Assembly (NCBI RefSeq): GCF_036016755.1
Contig: NZ_JAYXIH010000014.1
Location: 1-64,000 of the forward strand
Reading direction: 5' to 3'
Source of the DNA: Aurantimonas coralicida_A
Lineage (GTDB): Bacteria; Pseudomonadota; Alphaproteobacteria; Rhizobiales; Rhizobiaceae
DNA: 64,000 bases
Part shown: positions 17,296-27,516 of the stretch, one piece after another
Layout of the letters: every line of letters starts with the position of its first letter
How positions within the stretch are numbered: position 1 is the first letter of the stretch
The notes under the pieces: model-generated
What the model was told of the DNA's origin: nothing
The model's database searches: none
The model's input: only the letters and a program-made list of their open reading frames with translations
Position numbers and translations under genes: made by a program

Positions 17296-18207
17296 TCAAA
17301 GATAGGTGGCCTCCGCCGGCACCAGGACCTTGAGGGCGCGTGGGTGGATCTCCACGACACTTTCCGCGTCCAACGTGCAGAGTTCACCATCCAGAACGGC
17401 CCGCTTCTTTCGATTCTTGCCCCAATAGTGGATGCGCACCCGTTGTGCCGTCTGGGACAGGAGGTCGGGATTTTGCCGCCAGGCGCCGGTCAAGATGTCA
17501 AACGTCAATTTGGTCACCGCGCCCACCTTGCGTTCCGTGCAGATGTAGACGCCCAATTCACCTCCCCGCGGATGATCGGCATACGGGATATGCCCAACTC
17601 CGTAGAGATTGTTCGACACCGCGACGGCAGGCGACTTGATACGCTTGAGGACGCCGTCGATCTCGAGCTCGAGTTCGATCGCAGGAACCCGCCGTAGCGC
17701 CAGGAAGACTGCGCGTGCGGTCGCGACGATTTTACCGAGCCGGGAGCCATACTGGATCTTGGAGCGCATCCGGACCATCCGGGCATGCAACCCGACGGCA
17801 AACTGATGCACGAATATCCGGTCATTGACGCTGCCGATGTCAACATTCACCACCACGCCCCCTGCCAGCGCGGCTACGGCCGCGGGCAAATCGAGCGGAA
17901 TCTGGAGTGTCCGGGCAAACAAGTTCATCGTGCCGGCTGGCAAAATGCCGAGCGCGATGTCGCCGTGGGCAAGTGCGGCGGCCGCGGCCGATACCGTCCC
18001 GTCGCCGCCGCCCACCATGAGCACGTCGAGATCGTCACGCAGAGCCGCCGCCTTGATCGCGGCAACGATCTCGTCCCCCGCGCAACTCTCCACGGTCAAT
18101 TCATGCCCGTGGATCGCAAACTCGTCATTCATGAGCGCGACGAGTTCGTCGCGGTCCGTCGTCTTCAGCGTTCCGCCGTCTCGATTGAGGAGGGCGAGAA
18201 TCTTCAT
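17296..18207 (-). CDS. diacylglycerol/lipid kinase family protein (YegS/DagK-like)
   Basis: A 303-residue cytoplasmic lipid kinase. The catalytic domain shows the nucleotide-binding GGGDGTV (about residues 66-72) and the conserved PAGTMN motif, with the C-terminal beta-sandwich ending in a DGE motif (LDGELCTLDAES). Family members phosphorylate diacylglycerol or related lipids with ATP. The length is typical. It stands alone on the minus strand, convergent with the acidic protein gene. Confidence 0.88.
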   Translation of the reverse strand: MKILALLNRDGGTLKTTDRDELVALMNDEFAIHGHELTVESCAGDEIVAAIKAAALRDDLDVLMVGGGDGTVSAAAAALAHGDIALGILPAGTMNLFARTLQIPLDLPAAVAALAGGVVVNVDIGSVNDRIFVHQFAVGLHARMVRMRSKIQYGSRLGKIVATARAVFLALRRVPAIELELEIDGVLKRIKSPAVAVSNNLYGVGHIPYADHPRGGELGVYICTERKVGAVTKLTFDILTGAWRQNPDLLSQTAQRVRIHYWGKNRKKRAVLDGELCTLDAESVVEIHPRALKVLVPAEATYL

Positions 18208-18379
18208 GGGGTCGTATCCGGCGTTTGAAGTGATCCGCGGGGTCTGCGGCCATCCGGGCTAAATTAGGCGGCGAATTCATAAGCAAATGGGGCGGGTGAA
18301 AAGAAATGCCTCCGGATTCGCCCCGGATAGGCCAGGAAGCTCTCCACCCCGACAACGATGGGAAAAACAGTTGTTAAGC

Positions 18380-18404
18380 GGAACCATTGCGCGGGTGGTC
18401 CGTT
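18380..18404 (+). promoter_or_regulatory. EcfG-type general stress promoter
   Basis: GGAAC (18380-18384), N16, CGTT (18401-18404), exact consensus, 56 bases upstream of the ATG of the DUF1328 membrane peptide. Confidence 0.8.
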
Positions 18405-18460
18405 TCATCGCCATCGTCGAACCCGGGCTGCCGCCAGCGTGCCCAAATGTGGAGCATCTC

Positions 18461-18625
18461 ATGATCGAATGGATCGTCATATTGCTGATCGTTGCGGCGG
18501 TCGCCAGCCTGTTGGGATTTCGCGGCGTCGCCGGAGCATCGGCCGGCATCGCCAAGATTCTGATCTTCATCGTCCTCATCGGCCTGTTGTTGATGCTGCT
18601 TTTCGGAGTTCTGGTGTTCGCATGA
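18461..18625 (+). CDS. DUF1328 (YtjA/UPF0391-like) small membrane protein
   Basis: A 54-residue, almost wholly hydrophobic protein with two membrane helices around the conserved LLGFRGVAGASAGIAKILIFI segment typical of DUF1328. GGAG lies six bases before the ATG at 18461; in-frame codons upstream to 18287 are not part of the family. A perfect EcfG-type promoter precedes it. DUF1328 peptides are often stress-induced; their function is unknown. Confidence 0.85.
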   Translation: MIEWIVILLIVAAVASLLGFRGVAGASAGIAKILIFIVLIGLLLMLLFGVLVFA

Positions 18626-18813
18626 CGCAAACCGCCGCGGGGCAGAGCCTTCGCGGCACACCTCATCACGAAGTTCGTGAATAAAACGTGACCAAATGGG
18701 AACCGATCGCTTTCCCGCAAATTAACCCACTGAATGCCACGCGGCACCTGCTTTCCACAACACACACCGCGTGGCTAAGTCTATCGGTAACAATAGACCA
18801 AGGAGGTCTTATC

Positions 18814-20541
18814 ATGATCCGCAAACTTCTCGCTACCACCGCGCTTGCCACTGTGATCGCCACTGGCGCCTATGCGCAGGACGCCGCGACCCCGGAGCAG
18901 ACCAAGGTTCCCGAGGCAGCTGCCACCGCCGACACGTCCGCTACGACGGCCGCGCCTGCCGCTGACGCAAGCGCACAGACGGAACAGACCGCCAGCGCAG
19001 GCGGCTACCTGCAGAACCTGTCGGCGGACCAGTACCTGGCGTCCGAGCTCAGCGGTGCCTCGATCTATGCCAGCGAAGCCGAGGACGCCGAGACCGTCGG
19101 TGAGATCCAGAACTTCCTCGTCGGAAACGATGGTTCCGTCGTCGCAGCGATCGTCGATGCGAATGTCGGCACGGAATCCAAGACCCTTGCCATCCCGTTC
19201 GACCAGATCACCTGGACCATGGACAAGGACAATGAGCCGCGCGCGGTTCTCAACCTGAGCGCCGACCAGCTCGCCCAAGCCCCAGCGTTTACCAAGCCGG
19301 ACGAGCAGCAGGCGGCGGCTTCGACCGAAGGTGCCGTTGTGGCGCCTGCTGGCGAGGCATCCACCGAGACGGCCGCCGCAACCGGCGACGCGCCCAAGGC
19401 TGAAACCCAGACCGAGGCCAAGATCGCGGCAGAGACCACTCAGCCCGATGCCAACGCCGCAGCGACCCAGACGGCATCGTCGTCGACAACTGGCGAATTC
19501 GTGGCGAGCGTTGGTGCCGATCAGTATCTCTCGGAAAAGATCGTCGGAGCCGAGGTCTATTCGGGTCCGGGTGAGGACGCAGAGAAAATCGGCGAGATCA
19601 ACGACTTGGTCCTGGCGTCGTCAGGCAAGATCGAGGCCGGTATCATCGGTGTGGGCGGGTTCCTCGGAATCGGCGAGAAGGACGTCGCGGTGCCGTTCGA
19701 TCAGTTCCAGTTGGCCCGGGAAGCCGACGACAAGGACGACGTCCGCGTGACGCTCGCCGCCTCGAAGGAGCAGTTGGAGAAGGCACCGTCCTTCGAAGAC
19801 GAGCGTCCAGAGCAGATGGCTGCCACGGAAACCGGCGCGGTTGATGCGACGGCGGAAACCGAGCAGGCGGCAAACGTCGAGGCCTCCACGGAGAAGTCGG
19901 CGGAGTACACAGAGAAGCTCGCTGCGGATGCCAAGGCGAACACCAACGAGGCTGCCGACAAGGCCGCGCTGGAGACCAAGCAGGCCGCAGCGGACGTCGA
20001 GACCAAGACGGACAACGCAGCTCTGGAGACCCAGCAGGCCGCTGACGCGGCAGCCGCAGGTGCCGCGGGCGTTGTCGCCGGCACGGCCGACGCCACGACC
20101 ACCGCTTCGACTGGTGGCACCGACCAGCAGCAGCAGATGAGCCCGGTCACCGACAAGTCACTGCTGACGGCCGACAACCTGATGGGCACGAAGGTCTACG
20201 GCCCGAACGATGAGAAGGTCGGCGAGATCGGCGAGATCGCGCTCAGCGAAGAGGGCAAGGTCGACGCGATCATCATCGACGTCGGCGGGTTCCTCGGCAT
20301 CGGCGAGAAGGAAGTTGCGGTCGCCATGGATAACCTGGAGTTCATGCAGGACGCCAATGGCTCGCTCTACCTCTACACGCAGTTCTCCGAGGATCAGCTG
20401 AAGAGCCAGCCGGAGTATAACGCCGACACCTATGCCGAGAGCCGCGACACCATGCGCCTCCAGAGCGGCGAAGTGCCGGCCCAGTCGACCAACACCGCTC
20501 CGGCCCCGGCCGAAGAGCAGCCTGCGACGAAGACCAACTGA
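18814..20541 (+). CDS. exported protein with three PRC-barrel domains
   Basis: A 575-residue secreted protein. The signal peptide is about residues 1-21 (cleavage near AYA|QDA). Three PRC-barrel domains follow at roughly 66-160, 227-325 and 446-545. The second and third carry VGGFLGIGEK(D/E)VAV; the first has diverged there. They are joined by Ala/Thr/Glu-rich linkers, the second with a helical Lys/Glu/Ala stretch (KLAADAKANTNEAADKA and similar). AAGGAGG lies just before the ATG at 18814, an ideal site for a highly expressed protein, and a strong terminator follows, so it is monocistronic. PRC barrels are adaptor or photosynthetic-reaction-centre-type folds; the periplasmic role is unknown. 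Confidence 0.85.
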   Translation: MIRKLLATTALATVIATGAYAQDAATPEQTKVPEAAATADTSATTAAPAADASAQTEQTASAGGYLQNLSADQYLASELSGASIYASEAEDAETVGEIQNFLVGNDGSVVAAIVDANVGTESKTLAIPFDQITWTMDKDNEPRAVLNLSADQLAQAPAFTKPDEQQAAASTEGAVVAPAGEASTETAAATGDAPKAETQTEAKIAAETTQPDANAAATQTASSSTTGEFVASVGADQYLSEKIVGAEVYSGPGEDAEKIGEINDLVLASSGKIEAGIIGVGGFLGIGEKDVAVPFDQFQLAREADDKDDVRVTLAASKEQLEKAPSFEDERPEQMAATETGAVDATAETEQAANVEASTEKSAEYTEKLAADAKANTNEAADKAALETKQAAADVETKTDNAALETQQAADAAAAGAAGVVAGTADATTTASTGGTDQQQQMSPVTDKSLLTADNLMGTKVYGPNDEKVGEIGEIALSEEGKVDAIIIDVGGFLGIGEKEVAVAMDNLEFMQDANGSLYLYTQFSEDQLKSQPEYNADTYAESRDTMRLQSGEVPAQSTNTAPAPAEEQPATKTN

Positions 20542-20570
20542 TCTTCGACGGATCAGCAACCAGCCGAAAG

Positions 20571-20598
20571 GGGCTCGCCGCAAGGCGGGCCCTTTTTT
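20571..20598 (+). terminator. rho-independent terminator of the PRC-barrel gene
   Basis: Stem GGGCTCGCC / GGCGGGCCC (9 bp, one G-T pair) with loop GCAA, then TTTTTT. It is 29 bases after the stop. Confidence 0.9.
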
Positions 20599-20760
20599 CG
20601 TTGCCGGCCCGTGATTGTACGCCCGATGCCTGCTTGTGAAGCCGAAACGACCCGAATTACACTTCGTAACCCATCCTTGCGGGTGTCGTCGTCCAAACTC
20701 CGCTATAATCGCATCCAGGGTCCGACGATCGCGCCGCCCTTCTAGATGACACGGTAGCCA

Positions 20761-22125
20761 ATGGCATTCCTGAAACAGCTGATCGTAACGCTCGTGGTGC
20801 TGCTGGGGGCGGGGGCAGCCTATTTGAAGGTCGATCCGGCGGCGGGCCGGTGGATCCTGGAATCCGACATCGCCCTCCCCCCGGCGATCCGATCCGCAAT
20901 CGTCTGGCTCGCGCCAGAGGCTGCAAATCCCGCGATGGAAGCAAGCGCCGAGCGTCCAGGCGGAGGGCGCGCAGGCGCCGGCCGCGGCAACAATGCAACT
21001 CCCGTGGTCGCGGGCGCGGTTACGACCGGGGTGACCCGCACACGGATGCGGGCGATCGGCACCGGCGATGCCGCGCGTTCGATCGTCGTCTATCCGGACA
21101 ATACCACCGGCATCGTGGCGGAGATCGGTATCGGTTCCGGCCAGAAGGTCGAGGAAGGCGACGTTCTCGTGCGCCTTGAGAGGGCGAGCGAAGAAATTGC
21201 AGTGGAGCGTGCCCGGATCGCCCTCGACGCGGCGGAAGACAAGGTCACCCGCTTCGAACGGCTGCGGAAATCGAACACCCTCAGCGCGGTCGAGGTCGAT
21301 ACCATCATCCGCGAGCGCGAGACCGCCAGGCTGGATCTGCGGACCGCCGAAATCGCACTGGGCAAACGCGACATTCGCGCTCCCATTGGAGGCCGCGTCG
21401 GCATCGTCTCGGTCGACAAGGGAGATATCGTCGGCAGTCAGACTGTCATTGCCACCGTCGACGACCGCGAGCAACTGAAGGTCATCTTCTACACGCCGGA
21501 AAGCTTCGTGAAGGAACTGACAGTCGGCGCGCCCGTGCAGGCTGTCTCGACCGCCCGACCGGACAAGACCTATCAAGGCCACATCAGCGCGATCGACAGC
21601 CGTCTGGATGAAAGCAGCCGCACCTTGCGCACCGAAGCGATGATCGACAATGCCGATGACGCGCTGCGTCCGGGCATGTCGTTCACCGTGACCTTGTCGC
21701 TGGAGGGGGAAACCTTCCTCTCCCTTGATCCGATCGCTGTGGTTTGGGAGCGCACGGGACCGATCGTCTGGAAAATCGTCGATGGCAAAGCGCGCAAAGC
21801 GGCGGTTCAGATCGTCGAGCGCAACAGTGACAGGGTTCTGGTCACATCCGACGCTCTCAAGACGGACGATCTCGTCGTGGTCGAAGGGCTGCAGTCCGTC
21901 CGCTCGGACGGTGCCGTAACGATCCAGACAACCGTCAGGCCGAAGCCAAGCGGAGCGCCGGCCTCGCCCCCGTCGGCGCCACCGGCTCCGTCGGCCGACA
22001 ATGCGCCAGCGACGACCGGACGCCGGAGTTTCCTCGCGCCTGAGGCCGTCGGGAGCGCCGCGGCAGCCGCCTTGCCGGTGGCCCCCACTCTTCCCGCGAC
22101 CAGCGCCGAGGACCCGGCCCGATGA
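20761..22125 (+). CDS. RND efflux periplasmic adaptor (membrane fusion protein)
   Basis: A 454-residue adaptor of the HlyD/AcrA class. An N-terminal hydrophobic segment is followed by a lipoyl-like half-motif (GIVAEIGIGSGQKVEEGDVLVRL), a helical hairpin (residues about 145-195), the second lipoyl half (IRAPIGGRVGIVSVDKGDIV), a beta-barrel and a long Pro/Ala-rich C-terminal tail. It bridges the inner-membrane pump to an outer-membrane channel that is not encoded here. Its stop overlaps the start of the pump gene by 4 bases, so the two are one unit. The substrate is unknown; no regulator gene is adjacent. Confidence 0.9.
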   Translation: MAFLKQLIVTLVVLLGAGAAYLKVDPAAGRWILESDIALPPAIRSAIVWLAPEAANPAMEASAERPGGGRAGAGRGNNATPVVAGAVTTGVTRTRMRAIGTGDAARSIVVYPDNTTGIVAEIGIGSGQKVEEGDVLVRLERASEEIAVERARIALDAAEDKVTRFERLRKSNTLSAVEVDTIIRERETARLDLRTAEIALGKRDIRAPIGGRVGIVSVDKGDIVGSQTVIATVDDREQLKVIFYTPESFVKELTVGAPVQAVSTARPDKTYQGHISAIDSRLDESSRTLRTEAMIDNADDALRPGMSFTVTLSLEGETFLSLDPIAVVWERTGPIVWKIVDGKARKAAVQIVERNSDRVLVTSDALKTDDLVVVEGLQSVRSDGAVTIQTTVRPKPSGAPASPPSAPPAPSADNAPATTGRRSFLAPEAVGSAAAAALPVAPTLPATSAEDPAR

Positions 22126-25100
22126 GCCTTCCGTCCAAGCCCGACGGCTTGACCGCGCTCGCCGGCCTCTTCGTTCGCCGGCCGGTTCTGACCATCGTGC
22201 TCAACCTTTTGATCGTCGTCGCCGGACTCGCAGCTTTCAATGCGGTCGAAGTGCGCGAACTGCCCAATGTCGACCGCCCGGTGATCAGCGTCAGCATCGA
22301 CTTCGACGGTGCCTCGCCAGAAACGGTCGACCGGCAGATCACCAGCGAAATCGAGAGCGCCGTCGCCCGCGTGTCCGGTATCGCCTCGATCTCCTCGCGC
22401 TCGCGCTTCGGTGACAGCCGGGTGACCATCGAATTCACCGAATCGACCGATCTCAACGTCGCGGCCAGTGACGTGCGCGACGCGGTCGGCCGTGTCGCAA
22501 ACGCCCTGCCGGATGGCGCCGGGAACCGCGGATCGTCAAGGCCGACGCGGATGCCGAAGCGATCATGCGGCTTGCGGTGACGGCTCCCGCCATGGCAATC
22601 GAGGATCTGTCGACACTGGTCGAGGACCGCATCGCCGATCAGCTGGCGGCCGTCGAGGGCGTTGCCGATTTGCAGATCTACGGCGAGCGCGAGAAGCTGA
22701 TCTATGTCGACATCGATCCCGACAGATTGGCGACAAGGGGGCTGACGCTTGGCGACGTCGCCGACGCGCTGCGAAACGCCGCGCTTGACGTGCCGGCCGG
22801 ATCGTTGGCCTCCCCGACCCAGAATCTCATAGTGCGCGCCGACGCCAACGTGACATCGCCGGAGGCGTTCGAGGCCATCTTCCTCGACGCCCGCACGCGG
22901 CTCGCCGATGTTGCCAGCGTGCGTTTCGGACCGGACGACGCGGCCTCCCAGCTCCGGGTGAGCGGCCAGGCCGGCGTCGGGCTCGGCGTCGTGCGCCAGG
23001 CCGGATCGAGCACGCTCGATATCTCCTCCGGAATCCACGCCGAAGTCGCCAATCTCAATCGTACACTTCCCGATGGCGTCACGATTCGCGTGACCAGCGA
23101 CGACGCGACCTTCATCAACGGGGCGATCCACGAGGTGGCTGTCGCGCTGGGGTTGGCCGTAGCCATCGTCGTCTTGGTGATTTTCCTGTTTCTCCTGAAT
23201 GTCCGCGCGACCATCATTCCGGCGGTGACGATCCCAATCGCCTTGATCGGCGTGATCGCCTTCATCCATCTCGTCGGCTTTTCGATCAACATCCTGACGC
23301 TCCTGGCGCTGGTACTGGCGACGGGCATGGTCGTCGACGACGCGATCATCGTCCTGGAGAACATCGTGCGGCGCCGCGACATGGGTGCCCGGCCCCACGC
23401 CGCGGCGGTCATCGGCACCCGCGAGGTGTTCTTCGCCGTGATCTCGACGACGGCGACGCTGGCCGCCGTTTTCGTGCCGATCTCGTTCCTGCCGGGGACG
23501 GCCGGCGGCCTGTTTCGCGAGTTCGGCTTCGTCCTCGCCATCGCGGTGGTCATCTCGTCCTTCATCGCCTTGACGCTCTGCCCAATGCTCGCGGCGCATT
23601 TCCTCAAGGCCCGCGAGGACGAGCGGAGACCGGGTTGGTTCCAGCGGACGATGCGTTGGCTCGGCACACGTCTCGCCGGACTCTACGCCGTCACCCTGCG
23701 CGCCTGCCTCGCGCTTCCTCTCCTCGTCGTCGTCGTCGCCGGCCTGTTCTCCTTCGCGGCCTACCTCACCTTTCTCCAGATGCCCCAGGAACTGACGCCG
23801 AGCGAGGATCGCGCCCTTGTCCTGATGAGCGTCAGCGCGCCGCAAGGAGCCAGCCTCGACTACACCAATTCCCAGCTGCGCCGGATCGAGGACATCGTTC
23901 TTCCCTATGTGGAAGCCGGCGAAGCCCGGAATGTCTTCGCCATCTCGGGACGCGGCTCAGCGAACTCCGCATTCCTGGTCGTCACCTTGGCCGACTGGGC
24001 GGAACGCGAACGCTCGCAGCAGGCGATCGTCGCCGAGATCAATGGCAAGCTGCGCCAGGTGGCGGGCGTGCGCGCCTTTGCGATCCAGCCGAATTCGCTC
24101 GGCATCCGCGGCGGCGGCCGCGGCCTGCAATTCGCCATCGCCGGGCAGAATTACGAAGAGCTGGCAACGAGCGCGGACAGGCTGAAGGAGGCCATGCAGG
24201 CCGACGGTCGCTGGGGCAGCATACGGCTCTCCGAAGACGCTACCCAGCCGCAACTCTCGGTGTTGATCGACCGAGCCCGAGCCTCCGATCTCGGTATCGA
24301 CATCGATGACCTCGCCACGGCGATGCAGGCACTCCTCGACGGCCGCGAAATCGGCCGGACCTACATCGAGGACAAACAGGTGTCGATCAAACTGATTTCG
24401 ACCAGCCAACCGGTCAACGACCCGGGCGATCTCGCCAACATCTTCCTGAAGGCTCAGGATGGCCGCATCGTGCCGATGTCGACGGTGGCCAGCGTCGAGG
24501 AAAAGCCGATCGCGCCGGCGCTCACCCGCGAGGCTCGCTCGCGCGCGGTCTCGCTCGCCGCGCAGCTGCCGGACGGCATGGCGATCCAGGACGGCTGGAT
24601 CTCGCTTCAGACTTTCGCCGCGGATATTCTGCCGGCCGACCAGCGGCTGATTCCGCTGGCCGAAGCCGCCGCGCTCGGCGAGGCCAATAGCGGCCTTGCG
24701 ATGGTGTTCGGCTTTGCCATCGTCATCATCCTCCTGGTCCTCGCCGCCCAGTTCGAGAGCTTCGTCTCGGCCTTGATCATCCTCGCGACGGTGCCGCTCG
24801 GTGTCGCCTGCGCGATCTTCGCGCTGAATTTCTTCGGGACCAGCCTTAATCTTTACAGCCAGATCGGCCTCGTCCTGCTGGTCGGCATCATGGCCAAGAA
24901 CGGCATCCTCATCGTCGAATTCGCCAATCAGTTGCGCGAGGAAGGGATGGGATTGCGCGAGGCGGCGGAGCAGGCCGCGTTGATCCGGCTGCGTCCGGTC
25001 ATCATGACCATGATCGCCACCGTCGTCGGCGGCGTGCCGCTGCTGCTTGCCTCTGGTGCCGGCGCCGAGGCGCGCGCCGCGCTCGGCACGGTCATCGTCG

Positions 25101-25252
25101 GAGGCCTCGGCCTCGCCACCTTCTCGACGCTCTACGTCACGCCGGTGGCCTATCTGATCCTCGGCCGCTTCTCGACGCCGAACGCTGAAAAGGCGGCCCG
25201 GCTGCAGCGCGATATCGCGGCGGCGGAGGCGCGCGGAGCGCCGGCGGAGTGA
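22122..25252 (+). pseudogene. RND efflux pump (HAE1-type inner-membrane transporter), single frameshift
   Basis: The reading begins MSLPSKPDGLTALAGLFVRRP with the first membrane helix and PN1 subdomain, then shifts frame after VGRVANALPDGAG. Normal pump sequence (EPRIVKADADAEAIMRL) continues in another frame to 25252. The two parts join perfectly if one G is added to the GGG run at 22521-22523. The rest has the usual 12-helix RND plan, including the TM4 stretch ATGMVVDDAIIVLENIVRR with the two Asp residues of the proton relay. Joined, the protein is about 1,043 residues, a normal length. Whether the shift is real or a sequencing error cannot be told; as written the pump is broken. Confidence 0.88.
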
Positions 25253-25320
25253 GGAACGAACGGGCGACCACCCGCAACGAAGCTCACTTGGAGCGTTGAC
25301 CTTGATGGTGGAGGATCAAA

Positions 25321-27354
25321 TCACGTCCGGGCGACCGCGGCCGCGAATTTCGGGTCAGCAGAGGTTTTAAACGACGCGGCTTCGACAGCTCCGGGCTTGC
25401 CGATGAGATAGCCTTGGGCGGCATCGCAACCCAAGGATTCCAGCAAGCGTAGTTGTTCGACCGTTTCGACGCCCTCTCCCAATGTCGCGATCCCGATATC
25501 CCGACCGAGTTGCGTCACCGCCCGAAGAACCGCCATGGAATTTTTGTCCGTCGCCGCAGTCGCCACGAAACTTCGATCGATCTTGATCCGGTCGAGCGGC
25601 AAGTCACGCAGATGCGCGAGCGACGAAAAGCCGGTACCGAAGTCGTCCATCGCCACTGTGATACCCAGTGCCCGAAACGCCTCCAACGTCTGGGCGACAC
25701 GCGCGCCCTGAGCGACGATCGCCGTTTCCGTCAGCTCGATCTCAAGACGATGAGCGGGCACGCCGCTGGTGGCCAGAGCCTGCGTGACATGCGAGAACAG
25801 CAGTGGCGAACGAAACTGCACTGGGGAAACGTTTATCGCGACATACTTGTCGTTGTCCCATTTCGCAGCCTCCCGGCAGGCTTCCGCAAGCACCCAACCG
25901 CCGATCGCCACAATGCATCCGATCTCCTCCGCCAGAGGGATGAAATCAGCGGGCGGCACAAGACCGCGTGTGGGATGATGCCAGCGAATCAGCGCTTCGT
26001 ACCCAATCGTCTGCCCACTCGCGAGAGCGCGGATCGGCTGATAGACCAGACGGAACTCCTGGTTTTCCAATGCGGATTTCAGATCGGTTTCAAGTTGATG
26101 GCGAGCCGCGACCTTCTCGAGCATGCCCTCTTCGTAGAAAAACACGCGGTCGCGGCCGGTACGCTTGGCCTCGTTAAGCGCGATGTCGGCCTGTTGCATG
26201 AGGCCTTCAGCGGTTACAGCCAGCTCGGCGCGACAGATGCCGATATTGCAACCCGTGATAATGACATGACCTAAAATCTCGAACGGATCACTGATCGCAA
26301 GAAGGATCTCGTGGGCGATGCTGACGGCATCCTCATCAGTGCCTGAAAGGATAATTGCCAGTTCGTCTGCCCCTATGCGGGCGACAAAACCGTCGGCACC
26401 AACGATCTGCTTGAGGCGAGCGGCCACCTCTACAAGAAGGATATCGCCAATAGCATGGCCATACGTATCGTTTACGGCCTTGAACTGAGCGAGGTCGACG
26501 AGCAGATACCCGAAATGCTCACCCGACAGGAAGCCGGCGTCGATCCGCTCCCGCAGCGCCCGACGGTTGGCCAATCCCGTCAGCGGATCGTGAGATGCCA
26601 TCCGTTGCAACTGCTCATTCGACACCGCGCGCGTGCGATCGTCGATGAGATAGCTGGATATGCCCGTGCCGAGAATGATCATGGCACCGATCAGGATCGA
26701 CAATGCCATGGCAGCGAAGACCCCGCTGTCCACGCCAGCGCCGGCTCCCGCTATCGGTGACACTTGGAATGCAGCCATGCCGGTAAAGTGGAGGAGGACG
26801 ATCGCGGCCCCCAGCAATGCCGTCGTGATGTGCCGCTTCACGCCGCATGCCCAGCGGTGCGAGGCAGCGACAGACGCTATGGACAGGCCGACCGCCAGCG
26901 CGATCGAACCCGCGACATAGGCCTGATTCCACGACACCAGGCCTTCAACGCGATACGCCAGCATGCCGACATAGTGCATCGCGGCAATGGCGAGGCCGAT
27001 GACACCGCCGCCGATAATCGTTCCCGACCGATTTTTCCATTTCGCGCAAATGGCAAAGCCGATTCCGGAGCCGACGACGGCGATCAGGATCGATACGAGC
27101 GTGAGCACAGGATCGAAGGATACCGGCGCGGAAGGACGATAACCCAGCATGGCGATGAAATGGGTTGCCCAAATCGCGGAACCGGCACTGACGGCCGTGA
27201 GGAAGTTCCACCCTTGCCGGCGCAGGCCCTCATTCTGCAGGGTGCGCCGAAACAAGCTGATCGTCACCGCGGCGCCGACGACGCACATCAATGCCGCAAG
27301 CAGCACAAACGGAATATTGTGGTCGCTGATCAGATGGAAAACGATGCGCATCAC
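25321..27354 (-). CDS. MHYT-GGDEF-EAL protein, probable c-di-GMP phosphodiesterase
   Basis: A 677-residue inner-membrane protein. The N-terminal MHYT sensor (about residues 5-235, seven helices) has its three hallmark motifs as THFIAM (64-69), MHYVGM (126-131) and LHFTGM (188-193), thought to bind copper and sense a gas. The GGDEF domain (about 250-410) has a degenerate active site, GADEL at 328-332, so cyclase activity is doubtful. The EAL domain (about 425-665) keeps EAL (453-455), NVSP and DDFGTG (570-575), consistent with active c-di-GMP hydrolysis. It is a single gene; a link to the motility genes in this window is plausible but not shown. Confidence 0.92.
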   Translation of the reverse strand: MMRIVFHLISDHNIPFVLLAALMCVVGAAVTISLFRRTLQNEGLRRQGWNFLTAVSAGSAIWATHFIAMLGYRPSAPVSFDPVLTLVSILIAVVGSGIGFAICAKWKNRSGTIIGGGVIGLAIAAMHYVGMLAYRVEGLVSWNQAYVAGSIALAVGLSIASVAASHRWACGVKRHITTALLGAAIVLLHFTGMAAFQVSPIAGAGAGVDSGVFAAMALSILIGAMIILGTGISSYLIDDRTRAVSNEQLQRMASHDPLTGLANRRALRERIDAGFLSGEHFGYLLVDLAQFKAVNDTYGHAIGDILLVEVAARLKQIVGADGFVARIGADELAIILSGTDEDAVSIAHEILLAISDPFEILGHVIITGCNIGICRAELAVTAEGLMQQADIALNEAKRTGRDRVFFYEEGMLEKVAARHQLETDLKSALENQEFRLVYQPIRALASGQTIGYEALIRWHHPTRGLVPPADFIPLAEEIGCIVAIGGWVLAEACREAAKWDNDKYVAINVSPVQFRSPLLFSHVTQALATSGVPAHRLEIELTETAIVAQGARVAQTLEAFRALGITVAMDDFGTGFSSLAHLRDLPLDRIKIDRSFVATAATDKNSMAVLRAVTQLGRDIGIATLGEGVETVEQLRLLESLGCDAAQGYLIGKPGAVEAASFKTSADPKFAAAVART

Positions 27355-27516
27355 GGTGCCGATCTTGTTGAACCTTCCGGCATAACCTCCGAAAATTAAA
27401 GAACTGTCCTTTTATTCTGAGGAATTTTCTTGCCGTGACGGAGCAGGGGACGGCGTAAATTTCAATGAGCGCGATCGTCTCGGATGCTGGATGATATTCA
27501 GGTCAGGTCTGGCCGT

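Noticed and set aside
18699..18703. GGAAC upstream of the PRC-barrel gene as an EcfG promoter
   Set aside because: No CGTT or close variant at 16-17 bases; the following bases are AATT.
21935..23845. 636-codon minus-strand open frame inside the RND pump
   Set aside because: It lies antisense to a clear transporter sequence and its product is low-complexity and charged; no ribosome binding site or known domain.
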